Below the pieces are notes generated by a model. The model was given only the letters and a program-made list of their open reading frames with translations, had not been told where the DNA came from and made no database searches. From positions 868,001 through 932,000 of the forward strand of contig NZ_JAUOTO010000004.1 of NCBI RefSeq assembly GCF_030546645.1: DNA of 64,000 bases, read 5' to 3'. This DNA is from Flavitalea plasmicola. GTDB lineage: Bacteria; Bacteroidota; Bacteroidia; Chitinophagales; Chitinophagaceae. A program made the position numbers and the translations under genes. Below are positions 9,370 through 17,719 of this stretch, in pieces. Each line of letters starts with the position of its first letter. Within the stretch, counting starts at the first letter, position 1.

Positions 9370-10371
9370 TCACCGACCTTTCAGGATCTCTTTGGGAAGG
9401 ATACCGAACTCTTTTTTGAATGCCTTTGCAAAATTGCTCAAATTTGAAAAACCGATGTTCAATCCTACCTGTTTCACGCTGTACTTGCCTGTTTGCAACA
9501 TTTCCTTGGCTTTTTCCAGTCGGTTACGGTTATAAAACTCATATAGTTTCATTCCGTATATCTGTTTGAACTTGGTCTTTAGTTTGGTTGAGCTCATCAT
9601 CGCGGTCTTCGACAGCATGTCGATGGAAGGAAATTTGTCCAGTTTATTATTGCTGAGGATGCGTTCCACGTCTTTCAGGGCTTCCAGGTCTTTTTCTTTA
9701 TCTTTTTGTTTGAGCCCGCCGGTCTCTTTCAGCAGCGGCGCCTTGGTAAGGAAAGTGTGCAGGAATTTTTCGGCGAGCATGAGCACCCTGTTCTGCAGGA
9801 GGAGATGGGTGACGGGCGATTGAAAGTCGGCGGTGAAAATATCTTCCAGCAATTGTCTGTATTCGAAAGTGATGGGCTCCTTGTTGATATTGCGCAGACG
9901 ATTGTCTGCATATACCAATAGGTCCAGCAGGATATCTTTTTTTATGGCTCTGCCGACGAAAGAGGGGCTGAAGAAGATGCCTACGCGTTTCAGGCGGGAA
10001 TTCCTGGAATAAGTCACTTCCAGGTCGTAATTGGTGGAAGACAAAAAGATATTGCTTTGGTTGGGGCTTTTATCCGTGACGGAATTGTGCGGTTCGCGGA
10101 TCACAAAAAAATCGCTGACGGTGACCTGGTTAAAGAAAAGGCTTAGCCCGTATAAGGAAGATTTTTTACGCAGGAAGACAAGGTCGTCATTAAGCGAGAA
10201 GTTCATGATGACGTAGGATATATCGGAATTGATGTTGGCAGCCATAATATACCCTTCACCCATGGAGCGGGGGATCTGTATCTTTCCGGCTATGACTGGA
10301 AGCTTCAATATCTTGCCAAAGCCTCTGAGCCAACTACGGAAATCTCTCAACTGATAAACATATCTGATCAT
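9370..10371 (-). CDS. AraC-family transcriptional regulator (tandem paralogue)
   Basis: This 333-aa protein has the same layout as the AraC gene 200 bp downstream. Its C-terminal DNA-binding block contains SIDMLSKTAMMSSTKLKTKF and IGFSNLSNFAKAFKKEFG. The N-terminal halves align loosely, both containing an LSYAVMNF/SYVIMNF-type strand and an RxxxxFSxxF-type segment. The pair probably arose by local duplication and diverged in the sensing half. No adjacent structural gene on the same strand reveals the regulon. Confidence 0.9.
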   Translation of the reverse strand: MIRYVYQLRDFRSWLRGFGKILKLPVIAGKIQIPRSMGEGYIMAANINSDISYVIMNFSLNDDLVFLRKKSSLYGLSLFFNQVTVSDFFVIREPHNSVTDKSPNQSNIFLSSTNYDLEVTYSRNSRLKRVGIFFSPSFVGRAIKKDILLDLLVYADNRLRNINKEPITFEYRQLLEDIFTADFQSPVTHLLLQNRVLMLAEKFLHTFLTKAPLLKETGGLKQKDKEKDLEALKDVERILSNNKLDKFPSIDMLSKTAMMSSTKLKTKFKQIYGMKLYEFYNRNRLEKAKEMLQTGKYSVKQVGLNIGFSNLSNFAKAFKKEFGILPKEILKGR

Positions 10372-10611
10372 AGGACAATCGTTTAAGAAAGAAGGTTTAT
10401 TATCAGCAGATACAAAACTAATTTAACGAAATTATGTCATATTGCAATGACTCTTTTTCGATCTGACGGCAAGTGGGGCGGGTACGCCCGGCTAACGTAA
10501 ATTAACACACGAAACGCAATTGGGCGGTGCAGGGATGTTTTTTTGGGACAAGCGCGTGTCTCTGGCGGACAAAACGGGCTGAGGGATGGACGGAAAGAGG
10601 GCGCCGGAAGG

Positions 10612-13233
10612 TTATTTCAGGACGCTTTTTATCTCCTGCAGTTTCAGGAGGGCTTCCACGGGTGTCAGCCGGTTGATATCCATGCTTTCCAGCAGGCGCC
10701 GGATGGTTTCGAATGCTTCCGTATGCGCATCGAAGATGGACAGCTGCATCTTCGGTGCTGCCATGTCTCTGATCGTATCACCGACGGGGGAGTCTACGTG
10801 TTTGTTTTCCAGCTGGTGCAGGATCTCGTTGGCGCGTTGCAGCAGGGTTGCGGGCATGCCGGCCATCCTGGCTACGTGGATGCCAAAGCTGTGGGTGCTG
10901 CCACCCGGGGCCAGTTTGCGGAGAAAGATCACCCGGTTACCTACTTCTTTATTCGTGATGTGATAATTCCTTACGCGGGTCAGCTTGTTCTCCAGTTCAT
11001 TGAGCTCGTGGTAGTGGGTTGCAAAAAGTGTTTTAGGCAGATGCGGTGAGTTGTGCAGGTATTCCGCGATGCTCCAGGCAATGGAGATGCCGTCATAAGT
11101 AGATGTTCCCCGCCCGATCTCATCCAGCAGGACAAGGCTGCCGGGAGTGATGTTGTTGATGATGCTGGCCGTTTCGTTCATTTCTACCATGAAGGTGGAT
11201 TCACCTCCGCTGAGGTTGTCGGAGGCGCCTACCCGGGTGAAGATCTTGTCTGTCAGGGGGATCCTGGCCGAATCGCAGGGCACGAAGCTTCCCATGTGCG
11301 CCATCAGGGTGATCAGCGCGGTCTGCCGTAGTAAGGCGCTCTTGCCGCTCATATTCGGACCTGTGAGAATGATGATCTGCTGTGCATGAGGATCCAGGAG
11401 GAGGTCATTAGCGATGTAGGGTTCGCCGGCGGGTAAGTTCCTTTCGATGACGGGGTGACGGCTGCCTTTTAGCTCCATCTCATGCCCTGCGTGGAGGACT
11501 GGTTTTTTATAGTTGTATTGCAGCGCATTGCCGGCGAAACAAAGGAGGCAGTCCAGCTCGGCCAATACGTGGCCGTTCACCTGCATGGGTGCGATGCATT
11601 CCTGCAGGGCTGACACGAGCTGATCGTACAGGTCTGTTTCCAGTGCGAGGATCTTTTCCTCGGCGCCTGTGATCTGCTCTTCGTATTCTTTCAGTTCAGG
11701 AGTGATATAGCGCTCTGCGTTTGCCAGGGTTTGCTTCCGCATCCATTCACCCGGCACTTTATGCTTGTGGGTGTTGGTGACTTCCAGGTAGTAGCCGAAG
11801 ACATTATTGAATCCTATCTTCAGGGACGAAATGCCGGATCTTTCCGCCTCTTTCTGCTGCAGCTCAACCAGGTATTCCTTGCCGCCGGAGGCGATCTTCC
11901 GCAAGCGGTCCAGATCCTCGTGTATGCCGGGTCGTATGGTGTCGCCTTTTGCGGCAGCGACCGGAGGATTGTCCATGATCGTGGAAAAGATCCTTTCCAT
12001 GATGGGCTGACAGGGGGACAGCCGGGAAGCGAGCAGACGGACATGCTCATTGGGGAAGCCGGGGCCATCTTTTTTGATCTCGTCGATGTGTTGCAGGCCC
12101 CTCGCCAGCTGCAGCAGTTCCCGGGGATTGATCTTCTTCACGGGGATCTTGCTGACCAGCCTTTCTATATCGCCGCATTGTTGAATATGCCGGGACAGTT
12201 CACTGCGCAGGTCCGGGTCCTTAATAAAAAATTCGACGGCATCCAGACGTTCCTGGATACGGCTAGCATCCTTCAGCGGCATGAGGAGCCAACGTTTCAA
12301 CAGTCTGGCCCCCATGGGTGAAACCGTATGGTCCAGCACCTTGAGAAGGCTTAATCCCTGTTCGCGGCCCTCGCCGCTGCCCAGCAGCTCCAGGTTGCGG
12401 ATGGTGAATTTGTCCATCCACAGGTAGTCTTCCCTGTCTATGCGCTGTATCGAGCTGATGTGCTGAAGGTGGGGGTGTTCTGTGTCCTTCAGGTAATGGA
12501 GGACGGCGCCTGCCGCAATAATACCTTCCCGCATGTTGTCCACACCAAACCCTTTAAAGGAGTGGGTCTGGAAATGCCTGAGCAGGCTTTCCGATGCATA
12601 TCCTTCCTCGAAGATCCAGTCTTCCATGGTATAGGTGTATACCCGGGATCCGAACATCTCTTTAAAATGTTTCTGAAAATTGCGCTGGAAGATGACTTCG
12701 GCGGGGCGGAGGGTTTGCAGTAATTTATCTATATATTCCGTATTGCCTTCCGCCACGAAGAACTCTCCCGTACTGATGTCTAAAAAAGCGATGCCCAGGT
12801 CGTCCCTGGCGTCCGGCCACTCGGGGGGGAAATAGACACCGGCCAGGAAGTTGTTGCTGCTGCCTTCCAGCAGCTTGTCGTTGGTGGCGACACCGGGTGT
12901 CACCATTTCCGTGACGCCGCGTTTGACGATACCTTTGGCGGCTTTGGGGTCTTCCAATTGATCACATATGGCCACGCGATAGCCCGCCCGTACCAGCTTG
13001 TGGAGGTAGGTGTCCAGCGAGTGATGGGGGAAGCCGGCCAATTCAGAAGCGGAGGCGGCCCCATTGTTGCGTTTGGTAAGGGTGATACCCAGCACTTTGG
13101 AGGCGATGATAGCATCTCCGCCAAAGGTTTCGTAAAAATCGCCTACGCGGAATAAGAGCACGGCATCGGGGTATTTCTGTTTGATGGCCCGGTGCTGTTG
13201 CATGAGAGGAGTGTCTGCGCTGGATTTTGCCAT
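10612..13233 (-). CDS. mutS: DNA mismatch repair ATPase MutS
   Basis: The 873-aa protein recognises mismatches and recruits MutL. The N-terminal mismatch-binding domain contains the Phe-X-Glu motif in GDFYETFGGDA. The core and clamp domains follow, then the ATPase with Walker A GPNMSGKS, Walker B LLDEIGRGTS and the ATHYHEL switch. An in-frame TTG lies 9 nt upstream, but the ATG used here is preceded at 6 nt by a TATTTTTG -7 box and fits better. The length is normal for MutS1. Confidence 0.96.
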   Translation of the reverse strand: MAKSSADTPLMQQHRAIKQKYPDAVLLFRVGDFYETFGGDAIIASKVLGITLTKRNNGAASASELAGFPHHSLDTYLHKLVRAGYRVAICDQLEDPKAAKGIVKRGVTEMVTPGVATNDKLLEGSSNNFLAGVYFPPEWPDARDDLGIAFLDISTGEFFVAEGNTEYIDKLLQTLRPAEVIFQRNFQKHFKEMFGSRVYTYTMEDWIFEEGYASESLLRHFQTHSFKGFGVDNMREGIIAAGAVLHYLKDTEHPHLQHISSIQRIDREDYLWMDKFTIRNLELLGSGEGREQGLSLLKVLDHTVSPMGARLLKRWLLMPLKDASRIQERLDAVEFFIKDPDLRSELSRHIQQCGDIERLVSKIPVKKINPRELLQLARGLQHIDEIKKDGPGFPNEHVRLLASRLSPCQPIMERIFSTIMDNPPVAAAKGDTIRPGIHEDLDRLRKIASGGKEYLVELQQKEAERSGISSLKIGFNNVFGYYLEVTNTHKHKVPGEWMRKQTLANAERYITPELKEYEEQITGAEEKILALETDLYDQLVSALQECIAPMQVNGHVLAELDCLLCFAGNALQYNYKKPVLHAGHEMELKGSRHPVIERNLPAGEPYIANDLLLDPHAQQIIILTGPNMSGKSALLRQTALITLMAHMGSFVPCDSARIPLTDKIFTRVGASDNLSGGESTFMVEMNETASIINNITPGSLVLLDEIGRGTSTYDGISIAWSIAEYLHNSPHLPKTLFATHYHELNELENKLTRVRNYHITNKEVGNRVIFLRKLAPGGSTHSFGIHVARMAGMPATLLQRANEILHQLENKHVDSPVGDTIRDMAAPKMQLSIFDAHTEAFETIRRLLESMDINRLTPVEALLKLQEIKSVLK

Positions 13234-13239
13234 GGGGGG

Positions 13240-13247
13240 CAAAAATA
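13240..13247 (-). promoter_or_regulatory. -7 box TATTTTTG of mutS
   Basis: A full match to TAnnTTTG ends 6 nt before the mutS ATG. The predicted transcription start is therefore at or next to the start codon. A -33 motif at the usual distance is not clear. Confidence 0.55.
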
Positions 13248-13248
13248 A

Positions 13249-13280
13249 GAAAGCCTCAACAAATGGATGGTGAGGCTTTC
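13249..13280. repeat. Perfect 10-bp inverted repeat upstream of mutS
   Basis: Arms GAAAGCCTCA and TGAGGCTTTC flank a 12-nt loop. On the minus strand the stem is followed by TTATTTTT, so it resembles an intrinsic terminator or attenuator directly before the mutS ATG. It also covers the region upstream of the mutS -7 box and could be an operator. Confidence 0.75.
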
Positions 13281-13363
13281 GGTATGGGGATAAGTTGGTG
13301 GAAAGTAGGCAAAAAAGGCAAATAAAATCGGCCAGCGAAAGTATAAATGCATGAGCGGTAATT

Positions 13364-13371
13364 TACCTTTG
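13364..13371 (+). promoter_or_regulatory. -7 box TACCTTTG of the RNA methyltransferase gene
   Basis: A full match to TAnnTTTG lies 3 nt before the chosen ATG. It makes a start at the more upstream in-frame ATG (13351) unlikely, because that codon would precede the promoter. Confidence 0.55.
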
Positions 13372-13374
13372 CGC

Positions 13375-13905
13375 ATGCGCAAACTGGGTATGGATGAACT
13401 GGGCCGGTTGTCGGTGGATGAGTTCAGGCAGTCGGAGAAGATGCCGGTGGTGATAGTCCTGGACAATATCCGCAGCATGCACAATGTGGGCAGCGTATTC
13501 CGGACGGCGGATGCCTTTCTTATCCGGGGGATCTATCTCTGCGGGTATACGCCAAGGCCGCCACACAGGGATATCCACAAGACGGCGCTGGGAGCGACGG
13601 AGACCGTGGAATGGAAATATTTCCAGGACATCCGGGAGGCGCTGCAGCAGCTGAAGGAAGAAGGGTATAAGGTCTTTGCGGTGGAGCAGGTGGAGAGGAG
13701 CATCCCCCTGCAGGAGCTGACGGCCCAACATTCCGGGAAGACCGTTGTTGTATTCGGGAATGAGGTCAGCGGGGTGGGGGAAGAGGCTTTAAAGCTGTGT
13801 GATGGTAGTGTGGAGATCCCCCAGTGGGGCATGAAACATTCGCTAAATATTTCCATTGCCGCGGGTATTGTCCTGTGGGAATTGGCAAGAGCATATAAAC
13901 TATGA
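13375..13905 (+). CDS. SpoU/TrmH-family RNA 2'-O-methyltransferase
   Basis: This 176-aa SPOUT-fold enzyme methylates a ribose 2'-OH on tRNA or rRNA using SAM. The three SpoU motifs are visible: VVIVLDNIRSMHNVGSVFRT, VVVFGNEVSGVGEE and IPQWGMKHSLNISIAAGI. The last two form the trefoil-knot SAM site. The protein is short and lacks an L30e-like substrate-binding domain, as in TrmL/TrmH-like single-domain forms. The stop overlaps the next ATG by 4 nt (ATGA), coupling it to the prenyltransferase. The target nucleotide is not predictable here. Confidence 0.88.
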   Translation: MRKLGMDELGRLSVDEFRQSEKMPVVIVLDNIRSMHNVGSVFRTADAFLIRGIYLCGYTPRPPHRDIHKTALGATETVEWKYFQDIREALQQLKEEGYKVFAVEQVERSIPLQELTAQHSGKTVVVFGNEVSGVGEEALKLCDGSVEIPQWGMKHSLNISIAAGIVLWELARAYKL

Positions 13906-14879
13906 GTACAGTAAAGAATTATCTCAGCCTGATCCGTTTTTCACATACTATTTTCGCGATGCCATTTGCGATGATCGGGTTTTTTCTGGGGATAAGGTAT
14001 TTTAATGACATGACAGGCTTTTTTGCCGGAGGATTTGTCAGTACCGCTCCTGTTTCTGCGGCGAAAGAAATATTAAAATACATGCCCCATTCATTTGAGG
14101 ATGTGATGCTGAAGTTCCTGCTGGTAGTCGCTTGTATGATCTTTGCCCGCAGCGCCGCCATGGCCTTCAACCGCTGGCTGGACGTGAAATGGGATGCGCT
14201 CAATCCCCGCACGGCCATTCGTGAGATACCGGCAGGCATCATCTCGAAGAACAGCGCATTAAGATTCGTTATCGTCAATTGCCTGGCTTTTGTCGTTTGT
14301 ACCTGGTTCATCAATCCACTTTGTTTTGCTTTGTCTTTCGTAGCCCTGGCCGTAGTGCTGGGGTATAGCTATACCAAGCGTTTCACTCCTTTCTGTCATC
14401 TCGTGCTGGGCGTGGGCCTGTCGCTTGCTCCCATCGGCGCGTATCTTGCGGTGACGGGGCATTTCGATCTCCTGCCCCTGCTCTTTTCATTTGCCGTTAT
14501 TTTCTGGGTAAGCGGCTTCGATATCATCTATGCTTTGCAGGATGAGGAATTCGATCGCAAACAGAACTTATATTCCATGCCTTCATGGCTGGGAAAAGGC
14601 AAAGCGCTTCACGTCTCCGAGTTCCTCCATTTGCTGAGCACCCTTTGTGTGGCAGCCGCCGGACTCCACGGGCATTTCGGCTTATCCTACTGGCTGGGGG
14701 TAGCTGTATTCCTGGGCATGCTGATCTACCAGCACGCCATCGTCAAACCGAATGATCTCAGCCGGGTGAATCTTGCTTTCATGACCGCCAATGGCATCGC
14801 CAGTGTCGTTTTCGCGGTTTTTGTCATTTCAGACCTTTATTTGTCGGGAGGTCATGGATGGAATCTGAACCATCTATAA
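13902..14879 (+). CDS. UbiA-family prenyltransferase
   Basis: This 325-aa membrane protein has eight or nine hydrophobic helices and both Asp-rich Mg-diphosphate motifs of the UbiA superfamily: NRWLDVKWD in the first half and DEEFDRKQNLYS in the second. Such enzymes transfer an isoprenoid chain onto an aromatic ring. The 4-hydroxybenzoate/menaquinone-type branch is the likeliest, perhaps in the futalosine menaquinone route, but no quinone gene is adjacent. It is translationally coupled to the methyltransferase gene. Confidence 0.85.
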   Translation: MSTVKNYLSLIRFSHTIFAMPFAMIGFFLGIRYFNDMTGFFAGGFVSTAPVSAAKEILKYMPHSFEDVMLKFLLVVACMIFARSAAMAFNRWLDVKWDALNPRTAIREIPAGIISKNSALRFVIVNCLAFVVCTWFINPLCFALSFVALAVVLGYSYTKRFTPFCHLVLGVGLSLAPIGAYLAVTGHFDLLPLLFSFAVIFWVSGFDIIYALQDEEFDRKQNLYSMPSWLGKGKALHVSEFLHLLSTLCVAAAGLHGHFGLSYWLGVAVFLGMLIYQHAIVKPNDLSRVNLAFMTANGIASVVFAVFVISDLYLSGGHGWNLNHL

Positions 14880-14886
14880 AAACGTA

Positions 14887-14917
14887 TGCGCATAATATAG
14901 ATTTATGCGTATATTTG
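14887..14917 (+). promoter_or_regulatory. Promoter and palindromic operator of the VapBC-like pair
   Basis: An imperfect inverted repeat, TGCGCATAA / TTATGCGTA (8 of 9 matched, 7-nt spacer), directly abuts and overlaps a full -7 box TATATTTG (14910-14917). The arrangement fits autorepression by the RHH antitoxin; the operator role is inferred. Confidence 0.55.
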
Positions 14918-14941
14918 CATTTTTAAAGACATTCACACTTC

Positions 14942-15172
14942 ATGAAGGAGCGACTCAACCTTACCATAGACGCCGGGCTCGTCGAATCCATGAAAGCATA
15001 TGCTGCCGGCAAGAATATGAGCGTGTCGGAACTGGTGGAAAGCTATTTCCGGACCGTCACCAAACCCATGCCCCGGACGAATATCCTGGATATGGTGGAT
15101 CAACTGGAAACGCCGGCTTTTGACGTGCATGCGGACCTGAAGGACCAATACCATCGTCAAAATGGCGTTTAG
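14942..15172 (+). CDS. Ribbon-helix-helix antitoxin (DUF6364-like)
   Basis: This 76-aa protein starts MKERLNLTIDAGLVESMKAY, the strand-helix pattern of a ribbon-helix-helix DNA-binding antitoxin, followed by the second helix MSVSELVESYF. The C-terminal 30 residues are the probable toxin-neutralising tail. Its last 11 nt overlap the PIN-domain gene, the classical antitoxin-toxin order. It probably binds the palindrome just upstream and represses its own operon. Confidence 0.8.
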   Translation: MKERLNLTIDAGLVESMKAYAAGKNMSVSELVESYFRTVTKPMPRTNILDMVDQLETPAFDVHADLKDQYHRQNGV

Positions 15173-15581
15173 AATATTCCTCGACACGGACATTCTCCTG
15201 GATTTCACGCTCAAACGTGAGGCTTATGCGTCTGCCCGGCGGCTGATGGAATGGGCGATGAATGGCAGGGTACAGATCTTTATCACAACGAATGTTGTCA
15301 ATGTGACTGCATATTGGTTAACAAAAGCTTATGGAGCCGGGAAAGCCAAGGAGCTCCTGGCGGCCCTGCTGGCGGATATCCAGGTCATCGACATTGGTCA
15401 CGAGATCGCGGTCAATGCCCTGCACTCCCGGATAACGGATGTGGAGCAAGCATTGCAATATTACACTGCACTGCACCACAAGCTGGATTATTTCATCACC
15501 CGGGACAGCACCCTGGATAAGGCTGCGAGCGCTGTATTGCCGGTGTGCCGGCCCGAAGAATTTATAAAAAACAACAGTTAG
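15162..15581 (+). CDS. PIN-domain toxin (VapC-like)
   Basis: The 139-aa protein has the PIN-domain start FRIFLDTDILLDF, with acidic residues at D8, D10 and D14, and the C-terminal LDYFITRDSTLDKA block carrying the late Asp of the metal site. PIN toxins cleave tRNA or rRNA. It overlaps the antitoxin gene upstream and lies 1 nt before ruvX, so toxin and ruvX may be on one transcript. Whether the toxin is active cannot be read from sequence. Confidence 0.82.
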   Translation: MAFRIFLDTDILLDFTLKREAYASARRLMEWAMNGRVQIFITTNVVNVTAYWLTKAYGAGKAKELLAALLADIQVIDIGHEIAVNALHSRITDVEQALQYYTALHHKLDYFITRDSTLDKAASAVLPVCRPEEFIKNNS

Positions 15582-15582
15582 C

Positions 15583-15999
15583 ATGTCCCGTATCATGGCC
15601 ATCGATTATGGATTGAAGCGTACCGGTATAGCGGTGACGGACCCTCTGCAGATCATAGCCAGCGGGCTGACCACGGTGGAATCCCCCAGGCTGATCGCTT
15701 TCCTGAAAGACTATTTCAAAAAGGAAGTAGTGGAACTGCTGCTGGTAGGGTGGCCCACCAACTGGGACGACACTGATACCCATGGCACGCCCCTGGTACG
15801 CGAGCTGCTGTTGCGGCTGCAAAAGGAGTTCCCTGCCATACCTCTCCTCACTGTAGACGAACGATATACATCCAAAATGGCGTCGAGGGCCATGATCGAA
15901 ATGGGGATGAAGAAAAAACAGCGGCAGAACAAGGCATTGGTGGATGAAATTGCCGCCACCATCATGCTGCAGGAGTACCTGGGCAGGAGCGGCAGGTGA
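15583..15999 (+). CDS. ruvX: Holliday junction resolvase-like protein RuvX (YqgF)
   Basis: This 138-aa RNase H-fold protein has the diagnostic N-terminus RIMAIDYGLKRTGIAVTDP with the first catalytic Asp, VGWPTNWDDTDT in the middle, LTVDERYTSKMA, and the late Asp in KALVDEIAAT. YqgF proteins act in pre-16S rRNA 5' processing and have been proposed as junction resolvases. It follows the PIN toxin by 1 nt and its end lies 32 nt before the deformylase ATG. Confidence 0.9.
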   Translation: MSRIMAIDYGLKRTGIAVTDPLQIIASGLTTVESPRLIAFLKDYFKKEVVELLLVGWPTNWDDTDTHGTPLVRELLLRLQKEFPAIPLLTVDERYTSKMASRAMIEMGMKKKQRQNKALVDEIAATIMLQEYLGRSGR

Positions 16000-16015
16000 T
16001 TTATTATTTTTCTTT

Positions 16016-16023
16016 TAAATTTG
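16016..16023 (+). promoter_or_regulatory. -7 box TAAATTTG of the deformylase gene
   Basis: A full TAnnTTTG match lies 8 nt before the deformylase ATG and supports that start over an in-frame ATG 36 nt upstream. Confidence 0.5.
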
Positions 16024-16031
16024 CGTCCAAT

Positions 16032-16610
16032 ATGATTTTACCGATTGTAGCTTATGGCGATCCGATCCTGCGAACCGTAGGCAAAGACATTTCACCCGAT
16101 TATCCCGGACTGGCGAAGTTGATAGAGGATATGTGGGAGACGATGTACTACAGCAGCGGGGTAGGGCTCGCGGCTCCGCAGATAGGCCGTGATATCCGTC
16201 TTTTTGTAGTGGATTCTTCCCAGATCTTCGAGAACCTGGAGGAGGACGAAAAGGACAAGTACCCCGACGGGCCCGGCATCAAGCAGGTATTTATCAATGC
16301 GCATATTGTAAAGCTCAATGGTGAGGAATGGGCTTATAACGAAGGCTGCCTCAGCATTCCCAAGATACGGGAAGATATATTCAGACATGAAGAGGTGACC
16401 CTGGAATACGTGGACGAGCACTTCGAGTCCCATACGAAGACATTCAATGGCATCTCTGCCCGTATCATCCTGCATGAATACGACCATATCGAGGGCAAGC
16501 TCTTCATCGACTATCTGAAGCCGTTGAAGCGCAAGCTGTTGAAAGGCAAGTTGGACGACATTACGCGGGGGAAGGTCAGGGTGGACTATAAGATGAGCTT
16601 CCCTAAATAA
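16032..16610 (+). CDS. def: Peptide deformylase
   Basis: This 192-aa metalloenzyme removes the N-formyl group from nascent proteins. The three PDF motifs are intact: motif 1 GVGLAAPQIG, motif 2 EGCLSIP with the metal Cys, and motif 3 HEYDHIEGKLF with the HExxH-type metal site. The chosen start gives the canonical MILPIVAYGDPILR. Motif 3 varies slightly at the second position, with QExDH-like forms common elsewhere. It converges with the pseudouridine synthase gene 9 nt away. Confidence 0.95.
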   Translation: MILPIVAYGDPILRTVGKDISPDYPGLAKLIEDMWETMYYSSGVGLAAPQIGRDIRLFVVDSSQIFENLEEDEKDKYPDGPGIKQVFINAHIVKLNGEEWAYNEGCLSIPKIREDIFRHEEVTLEYVDEHFESHTKTFNGISARIILHEYDHIEGKLFIDYLKPLKRKLLKGKLDDITRGKVRVDYKMSFPK

Positions 16611-16619
16611 GCCGGCGTT

Positions 16620-17675
16620 TCACACAGGTCTGTGGGTGATATATCCCCTCCATTTTTCAATGAGCTGCTGCATATCGGCGGGCAGCTCGCTCTCGAATAG
16701 CATTTCTTTTCCGGTGCCGGGATGGACAAAGCCGATGGTCTTCGCGTGCAGGGCATGGCGGGGGCAGACGGCGAAACAGTTGTCCACAAATTGCCGGTAC
16801 TTACTAAACACCGTACCTTTTACGATCTTATCGCCTCCATAGGTGTCGTCGTTGAAAAGCGGGTGACCGATGTGCTGCATATGTACCCGGATCTGGTGAG
16901 TGCGGCCCGTTTCGAGCACACATTGTACCAGGGTGGTGTAACCGAATCTTTCCAATACTTTATAATGGGTGATGGCTTCTTTGCCATGTTCGCCTTCGGG
17001 GTAGGCGTCAAAGAGCTTGCGAAAGCGCTGGTGCCTGCCTACATGGGCGACGATGGTGCCTTCTTCCTCGGCCAGGTCACCCCAGACAAGGGCCATGTAC
17101 TGACGTTTGACCGTGTGGTCGAAGAACTGTTTGGCCATGCTGCGGACTGCCCGCTCCGTTTTGGCCAGGACCATCAGCCCGCTGGTGTTCTTGTCGATGC
17201 GGTGAACCAGGCCAAAGCGGGGGAGGTTGTTCTCGTTGATGGCATGGTTCTTTTGCTGCAGGTACCAGGCTACGCCATTGATCAGGGTGCCGGAATAATT
17301 GCCGCTGGCGGGGTGCACCACCAGGCCTGGCGGTTTGTTGATGATCATAATTTCCTCATCCTCATAACGGATGTTCAGCGGCATTTCTTCCGGAATGATC
17401 TCTTCGCCGTGCACTTCCTTATCGGAATAGACGACGATCTCGTCCAATGGCCTGATCTTATAATTGGGCTGCACCTGCTTATTATTGACCAGGACCATGC
17501 CGTTCTCCAGGCCTTTCTGGATCTTGTTGCGGGAGGCGTTCTCTATGCGCTGGACCAGGAATTTGTCAATGCGCATGGGTTCCTGTCCCTTGTCTACTTT
17601 CAGGTTCATTCGTTCGTACAGCTCTTCCGATCCGTCCGATGGCGTAGTTTCTTCCAGTTCCTGTTCTCCCGTCAT
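16620..17675 (-). CDS. rluD: RluD-family pseudouridine synthase
   Basis: The 351-aa enzyme isomerises uridine in 23S rRNA. An N-terminal S4 RNA-binding domain (about 33-90, RIDKFLVQRIENASR) precedes the synthase domain. The catalytic Asp lies in LVHRIDKNTSGLMVLAKT. The C-terminal GRTHQIRVHMQHIGHPL block is also conserved. An N-terminal acidic extension of about 25 residues precedes S4. It diverges from lipB, and each gene has its own -7 box close to the ATG. RluC or RluA specificity cannot be excluded. Confidence 0.9.
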   Translation of the reverse strand: MTGEQELEETTPSDGSEELYERMNLKVDKGQEPMRIDKFLVQRIENASRNKIQKGLENGMVLVNNKQVQPNYKIRPLDEIVVYSDKEVHGEEIIPEEMPLNIRYEDEEIMIINKPPGLVVHPASGNYSGTLINGVAWYLQQKNHAINENNLPRFGLVHRIDKNTSGLMVLAKTERAVRSMAKQFFDHTVKRQYMALVWGDLAEEEGTIVAHVGRHQRFRKLFDAYPEGEHGKEAITHYKVLERFGYTTLVQCVLETGRTHQIRVHMQHIGHPLFNDDTYGGDKIVKGTVFSKYRQFVDNCFAVCPRHALHAKTIGFVHPGTGKEMLFESELPADMQQLIEKWRGYITHRPV

Positions 17676-17679
17676 GGCG

Positions 17680-17687
17680 CAAAGGTA
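17680..17687 (-). promoter_or_regulatory. -7 box TACCTTTG of the pseudouridine synthase gene
   Basis: A full TAnnTTTG match lies 4 nt before the ATG (spacer CGCC), suggesting a leaderless transcript. Confidence 0.55.
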
Positions 17688-17707
17688 CCTATTCCCCGGG
17701 GAAATCG

Positions 17708-17715
17708 TAACTTTA
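17708..17715 (+). promoter_or_regulatory. -7 box TAACTTTA of lipB
   Basis: One mismatch from TAnnTTTG, 4 nt before the lipB ATG and divergent from the pseudouridine synthase box. Confidence 0.45.
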
Positions 17716-17719
17716 CCAC

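Noticed and set aside
13234-13242. A TTG start for mutS.
   Set aside because: The ATG 9 nt downstream is close to the -7 box and gives the natural N-terminus.
13351-13374. An upstream in-frame ATG for the SpoU-type methyltransferase.
   Set aside because: A full -7 box lies between the two candidates, so the upstream one would not be on the mRNA.
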